Shown here one piece after another: positions 14,783 through 17,003 of a DNA stretch of 17,003 nt. A model generated the notes under the pieces. It had not been told where the DNA came from. It was given only the letters and a program-made list of their open reading frames with translations, and did not search any database. Each line of letters begins with the position of its first letter. Position 1 is the stretch's first letter. Source of the stretch: Bacillota bacterium (lineage in GTDB: Bacteria > Bacillota > Dethiobacteria > SKNC01). The translations under genes were made by a program, and so were the position numbers. Where the stretch lies: positions 1 through 17,003 of the forward strand of contig SKNC01000034.1 of the NCBI GenBank assembly GCA_007120745.1. Reading direction: 5' to 3'.

Positions 14783-14883
14783 TAGAAGCTCTTCATTCCC
14801 ATTGCTGCTTTCACGAATCCATCTCAACAACAATGACTCGTTAATGACTCCTCTGGCGTGACGTTTTTAGTTCCTTCTGCATT

Positions 14884-16236
14884 CTATGAAAATGCTGCGG
14901 ATAATGCTTGTTTTAACGTTTTTACTTCGATTATCCCCTCAGCCGAAATTCCGTTCATACTGGTTGCGCCGGAATAAGGAACAATAAATCTTTGAAATCC
15001 TAGTTTCTTCCCCTCTAGAATTCGTTTTTCTAAACTTTTCACTGCCCTGACTTCTCCTGTAAGCCCTACTTCACCTATAAAAACAGCATGAGAATGAACC
15101 GGGCAGTTTTTTAAACTTGAAAATAAGGAAACTGCCACCCCCAGATCCACCGTCGGTTCATTGAGCTTTACTCCTCCGGCAACTTTTAAAAATACATCGT
15201 GGCCGTGAAGAAAAATGCCTAACTTTTTTTCCATCACCGCCATCAAAAGAACCACCCTGTTGTAATCAAGCCCCTGGGTCATACGCCGGGGGTTTTCATA
15301 TCGTGTAGGGGTAACCAGCCCCTGTATTTCTACTAATAAAGGCCTGGTGCCCTCCAGGCTGGCCGTTACTGATGTTCCCACCGTGTTCTCCTGCCGGCTG
15401 GATAAAAAGATTTCCGAAGGATTTTCAATTTGGGTTAGCCCTTTCTCCTGCATCTGAAATACCCCTAATTCATGGGTAGAACCGAATCTGTTTTTTACGC
15501 CCCTGAGCAGAAGATAACTCTGCCGGGAATCTCCTTCAAAATAAAGCACACAGTCTACCATATGCTCCAACAGTCTGGGTCCCGCCATAACCCCTTCTTT
15601 GGTTACATGCCCCACCATGAATACACCGATATCCTTCTTTTTCGCCATTTCGACGACTTCTGCCGTAACCTCCTTAATTTGTGACACAGTGCCCGGCGGC
15701 GAAGACAGCCCGGGCCTGTAGAGGGTCTGTATAGAATCAAGAATCATCACTGCAGGTTGAATTTGTTCCACCTGTTTTTTTATTTCCTCAACATTAGTTT
15801 CTGCCGCCACAAAAAGACCTTTCCCTGAGATTCCCAGCCTTTCTCCTCTCATTTTCACCTGGTGCACCGACTCTTCGCCGGTAACATACAGAACAGGGCC
15901 GGAAGACTCCAGTTTACCTGCAACCTGCAGCAGTATAGTTGACTTCCCTATACCCGGACTCCCTCCCATGAGAACCACGGAACCTTTTACCAGTCCCCCT
16001 CCCAGCACCCGATCCAGTTCTGAATAACCGGTTGGTATCCTCTCCCCCTCCAGGGGGACAATATCCTGATATGCCATAACTATCCCCGGCTGTCTCTCAA
16101 TGCCCCCTTCGGAAAGTTTCTTTTCTTTATGCATCTCCTGAAAGGTATTCCATTCCTGACATTCGGGGCATTTTCCCATCCATTTATGTACTTCATAACC
16201 ACATTCCTGGCATTGAAAACAGGTCTTTTTCTTCAT
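14884..16236 (-). CDS. radA: DNA repair protein RadA (Sms)
   Basis: A 450-residue RecA-like ATPase that drives branch migration during recombination repair. The N-terminal zinc finger has C9-x2-C12 and C23-x2-C26. Walker A is GGSPGIGKST (91-100) and Walker B is VMILDS (163-168). The RadA-specific KNRFG motif is at 248-252. A Lon-protease-like C-terminal domain follows (GGVKLNEPTVDLGVAVSL). I choose the ATG at 16236, with GGAGG 8 bases upstream; the TTG at 16242 is too close to that site. It has its own promoter with an SOS box. The usual neighbours clpC (upstream) and disA (downstream) are not here. Confidence 0.96.
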   Translation of the reverse strand: MKKKTCFQCQECGYEVHKWMGKCPECQEWNTFQEMHKEKKLSEGGIERQPGIVMAYQDIVPLEGERIPTGYSELDRVLGGGLVKGSVVLMGGSPGIGKSTILLQVAGKLESSGPVLYVTGEESVHQVKMRGERLGISGKGLFVAAETNVEEIKKQVEQIQPAVMILDSIQTLYRPGLSSPPGTVSQIKEVTAEVVEMAKKKDIGVFMVGHVTKEGVMAGPRLLEHMVDCVLYFEGDSRQSYLLLRGVKNRFGSTHELGVFQMQEKGLTQIENPSEIFLSSRQENTVGTSVTASLEGTRPLLVEIQGLVTPTRYENPRRMTQGLDYNRVVLLMAVMEKKLGIFLHGHDVFLKVAGGVKLNEPTVDLGVAVSLFSSLKNCPVHSHAVFIGEVGLTGEVRAVKSLEKRILEGKKLGFQRFIVPYSGATSMNGISAEGIIEVKTLKQALSAAFS

Positions 16237-16284
16237 CCTCAAAACCTCCCCGTGAGAAATCTCAAAATTGTACCATCCGCGTCA

Positions 16285-16298
16285 CAAACTTATGTTCG
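16285..16298 (-). promoter_or_regulatory. LexA (SOS) box at the radA promoter
   Basis: On the minus strand CGAACATAAGTTTG differs at one inner position from the Gram-positive LexA consensus CGAACRNRYGTTYG/C. It begins 9 bases past the -10 element of the radA promoter, overlapping the expected start site, where a repressor would block transcription. Confidence 0.75.
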
Positions 16299-16306
16299 TT
16301 CAATTT

Positions 16307-16336
16307 ATTATAGCATTTTTATAGGCACTGGAACAA
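16307..16336 (-). promoter_or_regulatory. Promoter of radA
   Basis: On the minus strand TTGTTC (16336-16331), 18 bases and a perfect TATAAT (16312-16307). Start is expected near 16300, inside or next to the LexA box. A weaker TACAAT lies further downstream without a good -35. Confidence 0.65.
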
Positions 16337-16430
16337 GAAAAAATATATGAAAAATTATGAAAAATTATAATGATTTCCATTAGATGCTCTCTGGCTTTAT
16401 TGAAATAATAATTTTAAAAAAGCAGATACT

Positions 16431-16580
16431 AATACTACAGCAGCGAAACGTTGCAAATAACGGAGCCATGGGGACGGTTCGAGCGTCACCGCAGCGCAGC
16501 GAAGGTCCGAAGGGAAAACGATGGAACCGTCCCTGTGGCGCAGCGATGTAACAAAAAAAGTAATCTTTCGCCGTAGTGCT
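16431..16580 (+). repeat. GGGGACGGTTC palindromic repeat, copy 4 (complete REP/MITE-like unit)
   Basis: A unit of about 150 bp with imperfect terminal inverted boxes, AATACTACAGCAGCGAAA at 16431-16448 and TTTCGCCGTAGTGCT at 16566-16580. Inside, GCCATGGGGACGGTTC pairs with GAACCGTCCCTGTGGC to form a long hairpin. Positions 16443-16542 match the reverse complement of 13205-13304 at 95 of 100 bases. It lies between radA and splB. No transposase is in the window. Confidence 0.85.
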
Positions 16581-16609
16581 AATAGGAAATAGAACAGCCG
16601 CTTATACTA
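16580..16609 (+). promoter_or_regulatory. Possible sigma-G-type promoter of splB
   Basis: TAATA (16580-16584) and TTATACTA (16602-16609), 17 bases apart, loosely resemble the sigma-G pattern. splB is forespore-expressed under sigma-G in Bacillus. The match is weak, and the -35 begins exactly at the end of the adjacent repeat unit. Confidence 0.25.
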
Positions 16610-16641
16610 ACATCATGGAAAAGGTAAAGGAGGTTATGCCC

Positions 16642-17003
16642 GTGCAGTACCTGTTTTCTCCTGAAAAAGTAATTATTGAAGAAAAGGCCCTGTCCTATCC
16701 CCTGGGAAAAACGCTTTACGACAGTTTTTCCCGGGCGGGTATTCCAATGGAGGTACGTCCCTCCTTAAGGGTGGCCGGACTTCCCGGGAAAACCCCGGCG
16801 GAAAAATATCGCAGAGCTAAAAAAATTTTAGCAGTAACGGTGAAAAAAAGCCTGAATTTCTCCTCCTGCAAACCCTCCGCCCACTATCAGCTGCCTTTAT
16901 CCACCAGCTGCCCCGGCCTTTGTGAATACTGCTATCTGCAGACAACCCTGGGAAGGCAGCCCTACATTCGGATCTATGTTAATATTGAAGAGATACTGGC
17001 AGC
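16642..17003 (+). CDS. splB: Spore photoproduct lyase (5' part, cut by window end)
   Basis: The first 120 codons of a radical SAM enzyme that reverses the spore photoproduct thymine dimer during germination. The radical SAM motif is seen as CPGLCEYC (C-x3-C-x2-C), followed by YLQTTLGRQPYIRIYVNIEEIL, very close to Bacillus SplB. KPSAHYQLPLSTSC just before it is also typical. I choose the GTG at 16642, with GGAGG 8 bases upstream, giving MQYLFSPEKV, which resembles the Bacillus N terminus. The ATGs at 16615 and 16636 are in frame but badly placed relative to the ribosome site. The remainder lies beyond the window. Confidence 0.93.
   Translation, partial: MQYLFSPEKVIIEEKALSYPLGKTLYDSFSRAGIPMEVRPSLRVAGLPGKTPAEKYRRAKKILAVTVKKSLNFSSCKPSAHYQLPLSTSCPGLCEYCYLQTTLGRQPYIRIYVNIEEILA

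Noticed and set aside
16346..16366. Tandem ATGAAAAATT repeats as a regulatory element
   Set aside because: Two 10-bp AT-rich copies in an AT-rich gap are easily due to chance or slippage.
1..17003. CRISPR array, prophage, defence island or biosynthetic cluster
   Set aside because: No regularly spaced repeats, integrase, transposase, toxin-antitoxin pair or multi-gene cluster of unknown function was found. The genes are mostly housekeeping.

Overview
The window looks like a conserved housekeeping block from a spore-forming, anaerobic member of the Clostridia (Peptococcaceae-like in gene content). This rests on sigH, a spore photoproduct lyase start, a ferredoxin-dependent 2-oxoacid oxidoreductase, a cysteine T-box, strong GGAGG ribosome binding sites, frequent TTG/GTG starts and CCA-encoding tRNA genes. 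Nearly everything is read on the minus strand. Only the 131-codon gene at 14387 and the partial splB at the right edge are on the plus strand.

Layout, following minus-strand transcription from right to left. radA (14884-16236) has its own promoter with a LexA-type SOS box at the start site. A small conserved plus-strand gene of unknown function (14387-14782) has a near-consensus promoter and a leader hairpin. carD (13477-13962) is a single-gene unit with its own promoter and terminator. A membrane PIN-TRAM protein, ispD and ispF (10883-13178) form a tightly overlapping operon, followed by gltX. A copper-storage (Csp3-like) gene sits alone between gltX and a cysteine T-box (about 8396-8663). 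The T-box controls cysE-cysS and probably the next gene, a methanogen-type thymidylate synthase homologue (5453-6112). A two-gene 2-oxoacid:ferredoxin oxidoreductase (2704-5257) comes next. Then rlmB, yacP/rae1 and sigH lead into a tRNA-Thr, tRNA-Tyr, tRNA-Gly cluster at the left edge.

The gene order matches the common firmicute radA-disA-carD-yacL-ispDF-gltX-cysES-mrnC-(thyX)-rlmB-yacP-sigH string, with edits. disA is not next to radA. mrnC (mini-RNase III) is not next to cysS. A ThyA-fold enzyme of methanogen type stands where thyX is often found. The oxidoreductase and the copper-storage gene look like additions.

The most notable non-coding structure is a family of GC-rich palindromes with a GGGGACGG(TTC) core at four intergenic places. 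Two copies, at 13205-13304 and 16443-16542, are 95% identical over 100 bp, lie in opposite orientations 3.2 kb apart, and carry outer AGCACTAC..GCGAAA boxes. This suggests a small mobile REP/MITE-like element. One copy lies in the 5' untranslated region of the PIN-TRAM/ispD/ispF operon, about 14 bases before the Shine-Dalgarno sequence. I found no complete new multi-gene system such as a defence locus, CRISPR array or biosynthetic cluster.
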